From Bifidobacterium apousia (GTDB lineage: Bacteria > Actinomycetota > Actinomycetes > Actinomycetales > Bifidobacteriaceae), in assembly GCF_007559275.1 (NCBI RefSeq), contig NZ_VMHK01000002.1, forward strand, positions 372,001 to 436,000: a stretch of 64,000 nucleotides of DNA, read 5' to 3'. A model generated the notes under the pieces. The model searched no databases and was not told the DNA's origin. It saw only the letters and a list, made by a program, of their open reading frames with translations. Below, piece by piece: positions 1-8,434 of this stretch. Made by a program: the position numbers and the translations under genes. The first letter of the stretch is position 1. Each line of letters starts with the position of its first letter.

Positions 1-336
1 CATGGAAGACACGCTCAGCTTGGCCATGACCAGGTCGAGGAGGGAGACCGCTGACACCCGCATCCTGTCCCAGGTGTGCCATTCGTGCTCCTGGAAGAAC
101 AGTTGGAGGACCAGCTGCAGGGAGAACATGGCGAAAAGGATGGCGAACCCCGGAAGCGCCTGCTCGGATCCATTGGCGCCCAGATGCCCCTGGGCTCGCA
201 GTGAGTCCCGGTAGGAGGGCAGCATGAAAGGAATGATGATCAGGGGAATGGCCACGATGACCGCCTGCAGCCAGATGCTCCGCAGCTCGATTTTGAAATT
301 CAGGCGGAATGCTGCCAGGTAACCGTTGAAATGCAT
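1..336 (-). CDS. ABC-2 type exporter permease, N-terminal part (cut by window edge)
   Basis: The minus-strand frame opens at ATG 336 and is still open at the window edge, giving 112 residues. The product begins MHFNGYLAAFRLNFKIELRS, followed by a hydrophobic segment around residues 20-33, a polar stretch, then a second hydrophobic segment around residues 60-72. This is how ABC-2 membrane subunits begin: a cytoplasmic amphipathic helix before the first membrane span. It starts 5 bases after the ATPase stop, so the two form one operon and probably one exporter. The substrate cannot be told from the sequence. An in-frame GTG nine bases upstream would overlap the ATPase stop and is a possible alternative start. 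Confidence 0.75.
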   Translation of the reverse strand, partial: MHFNGYLAAFRLNFKIELRSIWLQAVIVAIPLIIIPFMLPSYRDSLRAQGHLGANGSEQALPGFAILFAMFSLQLVLQLFFQEHEWHTWDRMRVSAVSLLDLVMAKLSVSSM

Positions 337-341
337 GACAC

Positions 342-1313
342 TCACCTGTCTTCCCATGCTCGTGACCCGGTGGGATCGCTTGAGGATGTATCCATGACGG
401 TCATGTAGGCCGATTCGATGTCCGGCTGGACGATGGTGATCGATGCCAGACGGGCCTCTTTCATGACTGGCTCCTGCAAAAGGCGGGCCAGCTCCTGCTC
501 CGGACTGGATACCGGGTGGTCGGGCTCCAGGACGCCCTCGATCATCTGCCATCCGGGGATCTGGCCTGGGGTCTGACCGACGAAGGAGATGCGCAGGGAT
601 GCCCGGGCATATTTGTGGAGCACCTCCTGCAGAGAGCCATGGACCTGGATCCGCCCGTCGATCAGGAAGGCCAGGTCCGCGCCCATCTCTTCCAGCTCCT
701 TCAGGTAGTGGGTGGTGTAGATGATGGTGGTGCCCTGTCGGCTCATGGCCTTGACCATGTCCAGTATTCTGGCGCGCGCCTCCACGTCCGCTCCGACTGT
801 CGGCTCGTCCAGGAAGAGCACTGGGGGATTGTGGACCATGGCCATAGCAGTGTGAAGGCGTCGTTTCTGCCCTCCCGATAGATCCTCGGCTGCTGTTCCT
901 GACTGGGATCCCAATCCCATGAGCTCTATCAGCTCGTCGGCCCTTTTGCTGCCCTGTTTGGTGCCCAGTCCCTGCAGGCCGGCCATGCCGCGCAGGTTGT
1001 CTCGGACGCTGAGATGGGGATAGATACCCAGGTCTTGGGGTGCGAGTCCGATGACCCGGCCGAAGATGCGCGAAGGGGTTCGATAAGGGTTGTGCCCCTC
1101 GACTGTGATGTGGCCTGAGTCCGGCTCGCCCAGCCCGGTCAAGGCCGAGATCAGGGTTGACTTGCCTGCCCCGTTCCTGCCCAGCAGGCCCAGGATGCTG
1201 CCGCGCCTGACTTCAAGATCCACACCCTTGAGCACCTGCCTGCTGCCGAACGATTTGCGCACCTGGCGACAGGACAGGGCGTATTCCCCTGAGTTGTTTT
1301 TTGCAGGTTGCAA
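342..1313 (-). CDS. ABC transporter ATP-binding protein
   Basis: Cytoplasmic ATPase subunit of an exporter, 323 residues. Walker A GRNGAGKS lies at 45-52, a Q-loop near 93, the signature LSGGQ at 145-149, Walker B VLFLDEP at 165-171 and the switch His at 202. The roughly 110 C-terminal residues after the nucleotide-binding domain are typical of ABC-2/drug-exporter ATPases (CcmA/DrrA type). The start is TTG at 1311-1313, with GGAGG placed 6 bases upstream. The permease follows immediately, and a long palindromic operator overlaps the promoter region, so the pair is probably repressed until a ligand appears. The exported compound is unknown. Confidence 0.9.
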   Translation of the reverse strand: MQPAKNNSGEYALSCRQVRKSFGSRQVLKGVDLEVRRGSILGLLGRNGAGKSTLISALTGLGEPDSGHITVEGHNPYRTPSRIFGRVIGLAPQDLGIYPHLSVRDNLRGMAGLQGLGTKQGSKRADELIELMGLGSQSGTAAEDLSGGQKRRLHTAMAMVHNPPVLFLDEPTVGADVEARARILDMVKAMSRQGTTIIYTTHYLKELEEMGADLAFLIDGRIQVHGSLQEVLHKYARASLRISFVGQTPGQIPGWQMIEGVLEPDHPVSSPEQELARLLQEPVMKEARLASITIVQPDIESAYMTVMDTSSSDPTGSRAWEDR

Positions 1314-1336
1314 GGTATACCTCCTGACGATTGTTG

Positions 1337-1375
1337 GTAGTTAACAATGTAAACTATAATAACATTGTTAACTAC
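1337..1375. promoter_or_regulatory. Perfect 14-bp inverted repeat operator upstream of ABC exporter operon
   Basis: Arm GTAGTTAACAATGT (1337-1350) is exactly complementary to ACATTGTTAACTAC (1362-1375), around an 11-base AT-rich centre. On the minus strand the centre reads TATTAT, a plausible -10 element for the exporter operon, so a bound dimer would block transcription. A TetR, MarR or GntR-type regulator is likely, but no such gene is next to it. The span starts 24 bp upstream of the TTG start. Confidence 0.7.
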
Positions 1376-1755
1376 TCAGTCTCACCATGATTCTTGTGGA
1401 CTGCGTCAGCTCTCGGATATTCTGACGTGGCGTGGTGGGGATATACGCCTCGCATCGTCTTGGAAGTATTATGCTTACCTCAGCAGTGTTGGGAATCCGA
1501 TAATTACTCTTCAACGAAGAAGACCCGGGGGATTGTTCAAGTGCGAGCGGGGCAGGATGCTGTCTATGCCGCTATGCCTTGGTTGGCCGTAGCCTTGGCT
1601 TAGTGATTCCGCAGGCGCCGGCCTTCAGGGTCCCGGTGGGCGTGGCAATAGCTGGCGTATACAGTAGCTGGCCTATGACAGAAGAATGTTGGCCCTGCAT
1701 AAGAGGAAGCTCCAGTTGGTGAGCAAAGCAGGAGATTGAAAGAGATTAAAGAAAT
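1376..1755. other. Intergenic stretch without recognisable gene
   Basis: About 380 bp lies between the exporter operator and the terminator of the RCC1 gene. Short open frames occur on both strands, but none has a good ribosome site or a recognisable product. It may carry the unlinked end of a lost neighbour. Confidence 0.4.
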
Positions 1756-1795
1756 GGGGTGACCCCGCAATCTTGGGGGTTTGCGGGGCCACCCC
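1756..1795 (-). terminator. Strong terminator hairpin for the RCC1-repeat gene
   Basis: Arm GGGGTGACCCCGCAA (1756-1770) pairs with 1781-1795 with a single wobble, closing a 10-base loop. On the minus strand the hairpin is followed by ATTTCTTTAAT. It lies about 20 bp past the stop codon of the large repeat protein. Confidence 0.75.
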
Positions 1796-1814
1796 GCTTA
1801 CTCGGGCAAAGAGC

Positions 1815-4800
1815 TCAGTGGCGGCGGCTGCTGGTTTCCCGCTGGTGGGAGGTTGCTGCTGTGGCGCCTGCAGCGGCCAGCAGTCCTGTGGCGAGTAGGA
1901 CAAGGAGGCCGGTGCTGCCGGCCATGGGCAGGATGCCCTCGTAGGTGTAGCCCAGGTGTGCGGTCGTCTGCGCGACTTGGTCGATGGTCCAGTCGACGGC
2001 CACATCGACGTGTCCTGCGTCATGGGGTGGGTTGGTGATGCTCCAGGTGCCGTCGTCGTTCCTGTACAGGCTGGTCCCGGGGATGCCGCCGAACTTGACG
2101 CCAGTGAGAACCACAGGCGCCGGATCGAAAGCAACCGCCAAGGGGGTCGTGCTTTTGGCTGCCGTTTGATTGTTGCCCAGCTGCCCGTACTGGTTGTCAC
2201 CCCAGGCCCAGAGATTCCCATCCTGCCTGATGGCCAGTGAATGGAGTTGTCCCGCGCTGCTTCGAACGGCCTTGAATGCTTGGGCCTTGTTGGCGGGGTC
2301 CTTGATGAGCGCGGGCTTTGTCTGATTGACGGTGCTGCCGATGCCCAGCTGTCCGTTGCTGTTTAATCCCCATGCCCAGAGATTGCCGTCCTGGCCGACC
2401 GCAAGGGAGTGATTCACACCCGCGCTGATCTGAGTGGCTTTAAGACTTTGGCTGGTATTAGTAGGGTTCTGCACGGTTTGAGGTTTGTATTTATCACTGG
2501 TGCTGCCGTCGCCCAGCTGGCCGTATCCGTTGTATCCCCAGGTCCAGGTGTTCCCCTCCGTATCGATGGCCAGAGCATTCCAGCTTCCTGCGCTGATCTG
2601 GGTGGCCTGGAAGGACTGGTTGGGCAGTCGGGCCGGATTGGATGCGTAATTGGTGCTGTTACTGGTGTTGTTGCCGAGCTGGCCATTAGTGTTGTAACCC
2701 CAGGTGTACACGTTGCCATCGGCGTCCAGGGCCATGGCGAAGCTCCAGTTGAGGCTGATCTGGACCGCACGCAAGGTCTGTCCCGGATTGTCCGGGTCAG
2801 CGGCCGGTGTCGGGTTCTTCCTGGTTGTGCTGTATGCAGGTGTCTGCCCCTTGCCTGTGCTTTCGCTTCCCCAGGTGTAGACGCGGCTTTCAGAGTCGAT
2901 GGCGGCCGAGTCGGCGACGCCGGCGCTGACCTGTACGGCTTTGAATGGCTGGCCGCTGGTGTCCTTGACGGGCTGAGGCTGGTACCGATCCGTGGTGGTG
3001 CCGTCACCAAGCTGACCATGGTCGTTGCGTCCCCAGCTGTAGAGGATGCCATTGGATCCGATGGCCAGAACGTGCGAGTCGCCGGCTGCAACCTGCGTGT
3101 AGGTAAAGCTGGAATCCACGCCGTCGGGCATGGGGACTCTGACAGGGGCCTTCTGCATGTTGGCATCGGCCGGTTTCTGAGCCAGCTGCCCGTACTTGTT
3201 GCTTCCCCATGCATAGGCGTTTCCGTCGCTGGCGACTCCTATGGAGAAACTGTCGGCGCTCGCGGTCTGGTAGCCTCCGGCGCTGACCTGGTTGAAGCGG
3301 ATACCTCGGTTGATTGTGGGCGGGGTGATGATCACGTGCTGGCCGCCGAGCACGTTGCCTTTTTCGGGGTTCAGGGCCCAGTGCGTGTCCATCTTGGTCC
3401 AGTGGGCGACCAGGATGACGTTGCCGGTGACGGGCTGACTGAAGTCGTAGGCGATCTTGGAGTCGTTGTTGGTGTCTTTGATGAACCATCCGTCGAATAG
3501 GCAGCCGTTTGCTTTCGGGTCGGGGGAGGGACGTTTGGCCTGTTTGTTCTCGGCGAGGGTCTGGTTTTGGGGCATGCCGGAGGGTGCAGGGCAGGAGGTG
3601 ACCGCACTGGTGAAAGTGACGGTGTAGGAGTCTAGGTATCTGTAGGCCAGGTGGGCGTCCGGCTGTTGGCCGTTCAACGTCCATGAGACGGTCGTGTCCA
3701 CTTTTCCTCGCGCATGTGCGGGCGTGGTGACGCTCCATGTGCCATCCGCGTTCTTGGTTATGTTCGTACCTGCTGACCCGCCGAAGCTGACGGCGGTGAC
3801 TGTGGTGGTCCCGGGTAGGTTCACTCGGCCGGGGACGTGTCGTTCGCTGGTAGTGTTGTCGCCCAGCTGGCCGTTGGCGTTTTTGCCCCAAGAGTACAGG
3901 TTTCCGTCTGAGGCCAAGCCGAAGGAGTTGTTGTCCCAACCGGCGCTTGCCTGAACCCAGGTCAGTCCCGTTGGCGTATCGGGCGGCGCTGCAACTTTGA
4001 CAGGGGTGTTTCGCTGCGTAGTGGTGTTATCGCCCAGCTGGCCATTGTCATTAGCACCCCAGGAATAGAGATTCCCGTCTGAACCAATCGCCAGTGATGC
4101 AACAGATAGGAGGCTTACTTGTTTCCAAGAAAAGTTAGGTAGTACCCCATTAGGTGTATGCGCCCGAGTTGGCCCGTACGCGTCAGCGGTGAGCCCATTG
4201 CCAACGTTGCCTCGTCCGCCGTAACCCCATGTATATATGTTGCCGTCGGATCCGATAGCTTGCGAGTAGTAGTCCCCCATTTGGAACTGTCCCCAGGTGA
4301 ATCCAGAGGGAGCCCCTTGCGGCCAGGCGATTGGGACGGCCGTGATTTTATTGTCGGTGATTGATCCTGTGCCCACTTCACCACGGGTATTTGCGCCCCA
4401 GCCGTAGATCCAGTTATCTGATCCCAAGGCCAGAGAATGCCATCCCCATCCGCTCATCTGCTTCCATACGAACCCGGAGGACGCTCCTTTTGGCATCTTC
4501 ACCAGGACTGGGGCATGCCGTTCAGTGGCAGTGCCGTCCCCCAGTTGGTTATGATCGTTGCTGCCCCAGCTGTAGAGGTTGCCGTCAGATCCTAGGCCAA
4601 GAGCATGTAGGCTACCAACCGCTTCCTGCTTCCATGTGAACCCAGATGGAGCATTTTGTGGCATATTAACAGGTTCGGGGGTGTGATGCTCGGTTGTAGT
4701 GTTGTTCCCCAACTGACCATAGGTGTTGTCACCCCAGCTGTAGAGCTTGCCGTCTGATCCCAGAGCCACGGAGAACAAGTATCCGGCTGAGGCCTGGACC

Positions 4801-5633
4801 CAGGTAAAATCCTGGGACACGCTTTGGGGTTTCTTTACCGGGACCGGCTCATGACGTTCAGTGGTGGTCCCGTCGCCGAGTTGGCCATGATCATTGCTTC
4901 CCCAAGAGTAAAGGTTGCCGTCCGAGGCGATTGCAAGGGTGTGTCCTCTTCCTGAGCTGACCTGGCTGAAACGAACTCCTCGGGATCCCGGCGGGGTCAG
5001 GGTGACTTTTGTGCCGCCTGCTACCGGCCCCTGCACAGGGCTCATGCTCCAGACATCTGCCCTGGTCCAATGGGCGGTGAGTTTCAGATCTCCGGTGACG
5101 GGCTGGCTGAAATCGTAGGCGACGGGTGTTGAGCCAATGAACCAGCCGTCAAAGAGGTAGCCGTTTCGAGTCGGATCTGCCGGACGTTTTACACGCTCCC
5201 CGTCCACTACTGTTTGTGTCGTGTTGGTGCCTTGGGGACTGCTGAAGGTGACGGTGTGCGGTGTGGAGGCGCGTGCCTGTAGCTTGGCGTTGTCTTTGTC
5301 TAGCGTGGCAGCGATGGAGGGGGTCGGCTGTGTGGGATTCAGCGGGGAAGATGTAGCGAGGGGGGATGGCGAAGTAGGAGTTGTTGCTGTATCTGTTGGC
5401 TGGGTAGTGATATCGGGAGAGTTACTGGATTGTTGTTGAGCTTCACGATCCGCCTCCTCCCCGCTATTTGCTTGTGTGGTCGGTGCTACTGTGTGGGTCG
5501 CGCTGGACTCGTTTGCGGTGTTGTCTGCCGTGGCATAGGTGCAGGCTAGGAGACTTGCGGGCAAGATGATGGTCAGCAGGAGGCTGATCAACAAGGCCGG
5601 TCGAGCCGCTATATTCGAGTGCTGACGAGGCAT
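1815..5633 (-). CDS. Sortase-anchored surface protein with two RCC1 propellers, InlB B-repeats and split TIG-like domains
   Basis: Predicted cell-wall protein of 1272 residues. It is exported by an N-terminal signal (hydrophobic residues 11-30, ending SLLAC). A Ser/Thr/Pro-rich linker follows (about 35-120), then two copies of one module: an InlB B-repeat (first at about 126-190, YLFDGWFI...AHWT), the first half of an IPT/TIG-like fold (SPVQGPVAGGT), seven RCC1 repeats with the SDGNLYSWG / NGQLGD pattern, and the second half of the TIG-like fold (SFGGSAGTN...VDTTVSW). The C terminus has LPMAG at about 1235-1239, a hydrophobic span and a basic tail, as in sortase substrates. ATG 5633 was chosen because AAGGGGAT lies 7-8 bases upstream; an in-frame ATG at 5699 lacks such a site. 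Likely an adhesin or glycan binder; the ligand is unknown. Confidence 0.88.
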   Translation of the reverse strand: MPRQHSNIAARPALLISLLLTIILPASLLACTYATADNTANESSATHTVAPTTQANSGEEADREAQQQSSNSPDITTQPTDTATTPTSPSPLATSSPLNPTQPTPSIAATLDKDNAKLQARASTPHTVTFSSPQGTNTTQTVVDGERVKRPADPTRNGYLFDGWFIGSTPVAYDFSQPVTGDLKLTAHWTRADVWSMSPVQGPVAGGTKVTLTPPGSRGVRFSQVSSGRGHTLAIASDGNLYSWGSNDHGQLGDGTTTERHEPVPVKKPQSVSQDFTWVQASAGYLFSVALGSDGKLYSWGDNTYGQLGNNTTTEHHTPEPVNMPQNAPSGFTWKQEAVGSLHALGLGSDGNLYSWGSNDHNQLGDGTATERHAPVLVKMPKGASSGFVWKQMSGWGWHSLALGSDNWIYGWGANTRGEVGTGSITDNKITAVPIAWPQGAPSGFTWGQFQMGDYYSQAIGSDGNIYTWGYGGRGNVGNGLTADAYGPTRAHTPNGVLPNFSWKQVSLLSVASLAIGSDGNLYSWGANDNGQLGDNTTTQRNTPVKVAAPPDTPTGLTWVQASAGWDNNSFGLASDGNLYSWGKNANGQLGDNTTSERHVPGRVNLPGTTTVTAVSFGGSAGTNITKNADGTWSVTTPAHARGKVDTTVSWTLNGQQPDAHLAYRYLDSYTVTFTSAVTSCPAPSGMPQNQTLAENKQAKRPSPDPKANGCLFDGWFIKDTNNDSKIAYDFSQPVTGNVILVAHWTKMDTHWALNPEKGNVLGGQHVIITPPTINRGIRFNQVSAGGYQTASADSFSIGVASDGNAYAWGSNKYGQLAQKPADANMQKAPVRVPMPDGVDSSFTYTQVAAGDSHVLAIGSNGILYSWGRNDHGQLGDGTTTDRYQPQPVKDTSGQPFKAVQVSAGVADSAAIDSESRVYTWGSESTGKGQTPAYSTTRKNPTPAADPDNPGQTLRAVQISLNWSFAMALDADGNVYTWGYNTNGQLGNNTSNSTNYASNPARLPNQSFQATQISAGSWNALAIDTEGNTWTWGYNGYGQLGDGSTSDKYKPQTVQNPTNTSQSLKATQISAGVNHSLAVGQDGNLWAWGLNSNGQLGIGSTVNQTKPALIKDPANKAQAFKAVRSSAGQLHSLAIRQDGNLWAWGDNQYGQLGNNQTAAKSTTPLAVAFDPAPVVLTGVKFGGIPGTSLYRNDDGTWSITNPPHDAGHVDVAVDWTIDQVAQTTAHLGYTYEGILPMAGSTGLLVLLATGLLAAAGATAATSHQRETSSRRH

Positions 5634-5956
5634 AAGCAGATCCCCTTCCCCAGGAATCGCAGCCGCGTTGTCATCAATCCCCAACATTCGGCGAGACATG
5701 CGCCGAAGACAACCTTGGCTACTTATACAAATTTACCATATATGTGAAGGCAAAGTGAAAATGAAACATGGAAAAATATCGCCAGTCATACGGTGTATGA
5801 CTGTATTTTTGCCTCTTATGTGTAAATGAATACATGATTTCAAGTTGTTAGCGATTATGGATCCATCCTATTGGTCAGACCGCTTACTTGATGTAGCCGC
5901 GGGCTGTTGCAACAGTCACGGAGAGAAGCCCAAAAAGGAGCTGAAGAAGGATTCCG
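5634..5956. other. Intergenic, upstream region of the RCC1 gene
   Basis: AT-rich DNA of about 320 bp between the RCC1 gene and an oxidoreductase relic. It should hold the RCC1 promoter. I see no unambiguous -35/-10 pair and no gene. Confidence 0.35.
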
Positions 5957-6256
5957 ATGCTGTCCGTATGGCCCGTTGCCCTCCTAGGCATGAGGCTAAT
6001 TGGGCTGGAGCATGATTGCAAGGCGCTTGAAGGCCTACACAACCGTTCCGATGCTAAGTGGACCTACATCAGCCCTGCTGCTGATTTCCAAGCCGATGGA
6101 AAACGTACCGGTTCATACGGGTTAGCAGGCGAAGAATTGACGACAAATGCCAAGGGGGAGAGTTTCATCAGCTATGCCGATTATGCAATCGCTGTGGTGG
6201 ATGAGGCCGAGTCAGGCAAACATGTAGGTGAACGCATTTCCGTTTATGCCAAGTAG
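5957..6256 (+). pseudogene. C-terminal relic of an NAD(P)-binding oxidoreductase (NmrA/SDR-like)
   Basis: A 99-codon frame. Its second half (WTYISPAADF, then GEELTTNAKGESFISYADYA and a C-terminal ERISVYAK) matches the conserved C-terminal part of small NAD(P)-dependent epimerase/oxidoreductases of about 210 residues. The N-terminal Rossmann segment with its GxxGxxG motif is absent, and the first 30 residues do not look like the family, so the gene has lost its 5' half. There is no ribosome site at the ATG. Judged non-functional. Confidence 0.65.
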
Positions 6257-6365
6257 CTGCATCGAGTTGAAGCCCTTCAATTGAGAAACCGGTATTAATC
6301 TGCTTCTTTTCCGACATCGCCGATTCCGTCGTGAGAAGTTGAAGGAGATGCCTATACCAAGATAC

Positions 6366-6650
6366 CTTCGTAGATGTATCCCATTAGTGCGGTCGTCTGT
6401 AAGGCTCGGTCTAAGGTTCAGTCGATGGTCATGCCGACAGATCCTACGTCGTGGGGCGGGTCGGTGATGCCCCGGGTACCGTCGGTGTTTCGGTAAAGTC
6501 TGGTACTAGATATGCCGCCGAACATGATACTAGTGAGAACCACAGGTGTCATTTCGGATATTGCTTGGGCGGACATAAGGCTGTTCGCTGCATTCCCGAT
6601 TCCAAATTTGCCTGTACTAGTTGTCAACACAGGCCCAGATCGTAAGCCTT
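6366..6650 (-). pseudogene. Relic of the RCC1 protein's C-terminal TIG-like segment
   Basis: The minus strand encodes PVVLTSIMFGGISSTRLYRN followed by TDPPHDVGSVGMTID. This closely follows the segment PVVLTGVKFGGIPGTSLYRN and NPPHDAGHVDVAVDWTID of the intact RCC1 protein at 1.9-2.1 kb. The DNA around 6390-6430 also matches that gene's 1950-2000 region. The copy stops short of an anchor and has no start, so it is a decayed paralogue fragment. Confidence 0.75.
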
Positions 6651-6688
6651 CTACGCTGATAATGGCTGCTGGGAACTAGTTGACTGGT

Positions 6689-6700
6689 GGGGGGGGGGGG
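6689..6700. repeat. Run of 12 G
   Basis: A homopolymer of twelve G within the decayed region. Prone to slippage and to sequencing error. Confidence 0.9.
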
Positions 6701-6819
6701 CACTCCTCTTCAGACACTGATGTATCCCTCATCCTTTTGATGCCTAATTGGTTACGATAGTCAACTTCTCACACGCCGTTTTTGCTGATGCATCCTCTCG
6801 AAAAGTTCTGGGGGTGTTG

Positions 6820-6960
6820 ATTGCTTGGCACCCTCGACGCTGTCCTGGTTGAAGTGGATAAAAGATTGATTGCGCGCGCGGTGGCGTTCAATGTGTGTCC
6901 GCGTTTTAGCTGTGTCCGTGCCTGCCGATCCGCCGAGTCCGGTGGACTTTGAATCACCAT
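6820..6960 (-). pseudogene. Second RCC1/TIG-like relic, frameshifted
   Basis: One minus-strand frame gives GGSAGTDTAKTRT, resembling GGSAGTNITKNADGTWSV of the first TIG-like half in the intact RCC1 protein. The following residues that should read like TTPAHARGKVD appear only in a neighbouring frame. With the relic at 6366-6650 this suggests a decayed extra copy of the repeat module in the same order and orientation. Confidence 0.5.
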
Positions 6961-7049
6961 CTTGCGCAAGATCTGACTCTTGAGAACAATATCTGTCCGT
7001 TAATATGGTTTGTCTATTTCCAAATAATTGATCAACGTATCGTAAGTGT

Positions 7050-7868
7050 ATGGATAGAAAGATAGTACAAAGCAGAAAAGCTCGAAGAAGGGCTGCACGA
7101 AAATGGGGAGCACGCAGGACGATCGTACCGATCGTACAAGGACGAGTGCTTGATCGATTCAGGGATAGCGTGAAGTTGAAAGGGAAGAGTCGTTCGGAGA
7201 AAGCAGAGGCGATAAGCTTTATCAACGACATTGTGATCGCAGTTGTAGCAGGTATTTTGATTATATTTATGTTTATCTTGCAAGCTAGCTTGGTCTCGCA
7301 GCTGAGCTACCGTCTTATGATCGCAATAACCTATCTTTTACCGCTAGTTCTTCTAGTTTGTCTTTTTCTAACCCTCATATCGCCTATGGACCTGACTGTC
7401 AATTTGTCTTTTGCTGCCCATAGCCTCTATGCTTTTTGCCTTACAATTTCTGGGATTTATTTTGTTAATCTATTTGCTGACAAGCTAGTAAAATTGAATC
7501 ATCAAAAGGAATCTGCAGCTTTGCTGAATCTACTGGCGCCTTGTATGTGTTTTACGTTTATGGAGTCGGTCGAAATAGTTGCCTTATTTTGCTGTATATA
7601 TGATATCGTTCATGGTCGAGTTGGGCGGTCATGGGCCAGATGGTGGATTCGTACTGCTGCTTACCCCCTTCTGGGTATAGTACTCTTAGTTGTCTTCTGG
7701 ACAGTGGTGAAGGATATTGGCGTAGCAGGCATTTATAGTTCAAATATCTACTCTGTCCTCATTCCTTTGCTTGTTGTCGGCTTTCTACCACACATCATCA
7801 AACAACGCCTATCCTTGAAAGATGATAAATTCAAGCAGAAACAAATTAACCTGCTCTCTATTCGTTAA
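7050..7868 (+). CDS. Unrecognised multi-pass membrane protein
   Basis: 272 residues, not recognised. A strongly basic N terminus (about 1-50, many Arg and Lys) is followed by roughly six hydrophobic spans, about 61-80, 87-110, 120-142, 157-185, 205-223 and 228-245, and a basic C-terminal tail. The basic N terminus implies an inside orientation. Codon use is more AT-rich than the core genes, which fits acquired DNA. No clear ribosome site precedes the ATG, so the true start may differ. No motif for transport or enzymatic chemistry is visible. Confidence 0.55.
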   Translation: MDRKIVQSRKARRRAARKWGARRTIVPIVQGRVLDRFRDSVKLKGKSRSEKAEAISFINDIVIAVVAGILIIFMFILQASLVSQLSYRLMIAITYLLPLVLLVCLFLTLISPMDLTVNLSFAAHSLYAFCLTISGIYFVNLFADKLVKLNHQKESAALLNLLAPCMCFTFMESVEIVALFCCIYDIVHGRVGRSWARWWIRTAAYPLLGIVLLVVFWTVVKDIGVAGIYSSNIYSVLIPLLVVGFLPHIIKQRLSLKDDKFKQKQINLLSIR

Positions 7869-8005
7869 CCTTTGAGACAACGCGGGTTCATCCTTGACTT
7901 AAGGTTAGTTAGAATGCTGCTGCACAGACTGATGGTTTGTCTGGAATTCTAGAGCAGAGAATAACTAGAAGCCTTGACGCTCTTTGACGATGTGACTTGT
8001 CTTAG

Positions 8006-8434
8006 ATGCTCTTCTCCTACGAAGGTTTCGGGACTCAGCTCAAGGACTATGGTCTTTTCCTGATGGCAGCGATGATATCGGTAGGTCAGTACGTTGCCGG
8101 GGTACATTTTACTGCTGAGAACTTGAATCACAACCAATCATACGAGAGTGAAACCAAGGGTTACCAGCATCCTGGCTGGATAGTAATAGCCAACGGTATG
8201 AGCAATTTCAACATAAGACATCACTTTCCCAAAGGGGCTCTCAATAATGTCCCGGGCCAAATGGTGTTCTACAGCATGGATCCAGATTTGGTTGATGCAA
8301 ACATCCGGTTCGAGGTGCACAGAGACTTCCAGCCCACAGTTACCACTGAGACGTCGTTCAAAGAGTTTCCGCGCGGGCAGAAGATGACCGATCGGATCAT
8401 TTCCGACCTCAATGCCGCCAATGGGGACGAGTAA
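8006..8434 (+). CDS. Hypothetical protein, possibly 5'-truncated
   Basis: An open frame of 142 codons with a hydrophobic segment around residues 14-34 and a soluble C-terminal part. The C-terminal half is rich in charged and aromatic residues and reads like real protein. No family was recognised. There is no ribosome site before the ATG, and the neighbours are relics, so this could be the remaining end of a longer gene. Confidence 0.4.
   Translation: MLFSYEGFGTQLKDYGLFLMAAMISVGQYVAGVHFTAENLNHNQSYESETKGYQHPGWIVIANGMSNFNIRHHFPKGALNNVPGQMVFYSMDPDLVDANIRFEVHRDFQPTVTTETSFKEFPRGQKMTDRIISDLNAANGDE

Noticed and set aside
2409-3500. Plus-strand open frame of 363 codons opposite the RCC1 gene
   Set aside because: Antisense shadow of the repetitive, GC-rich RCC1 coding sequence. 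Its product is low in complexity, has no family features and lacks a ribosome site.
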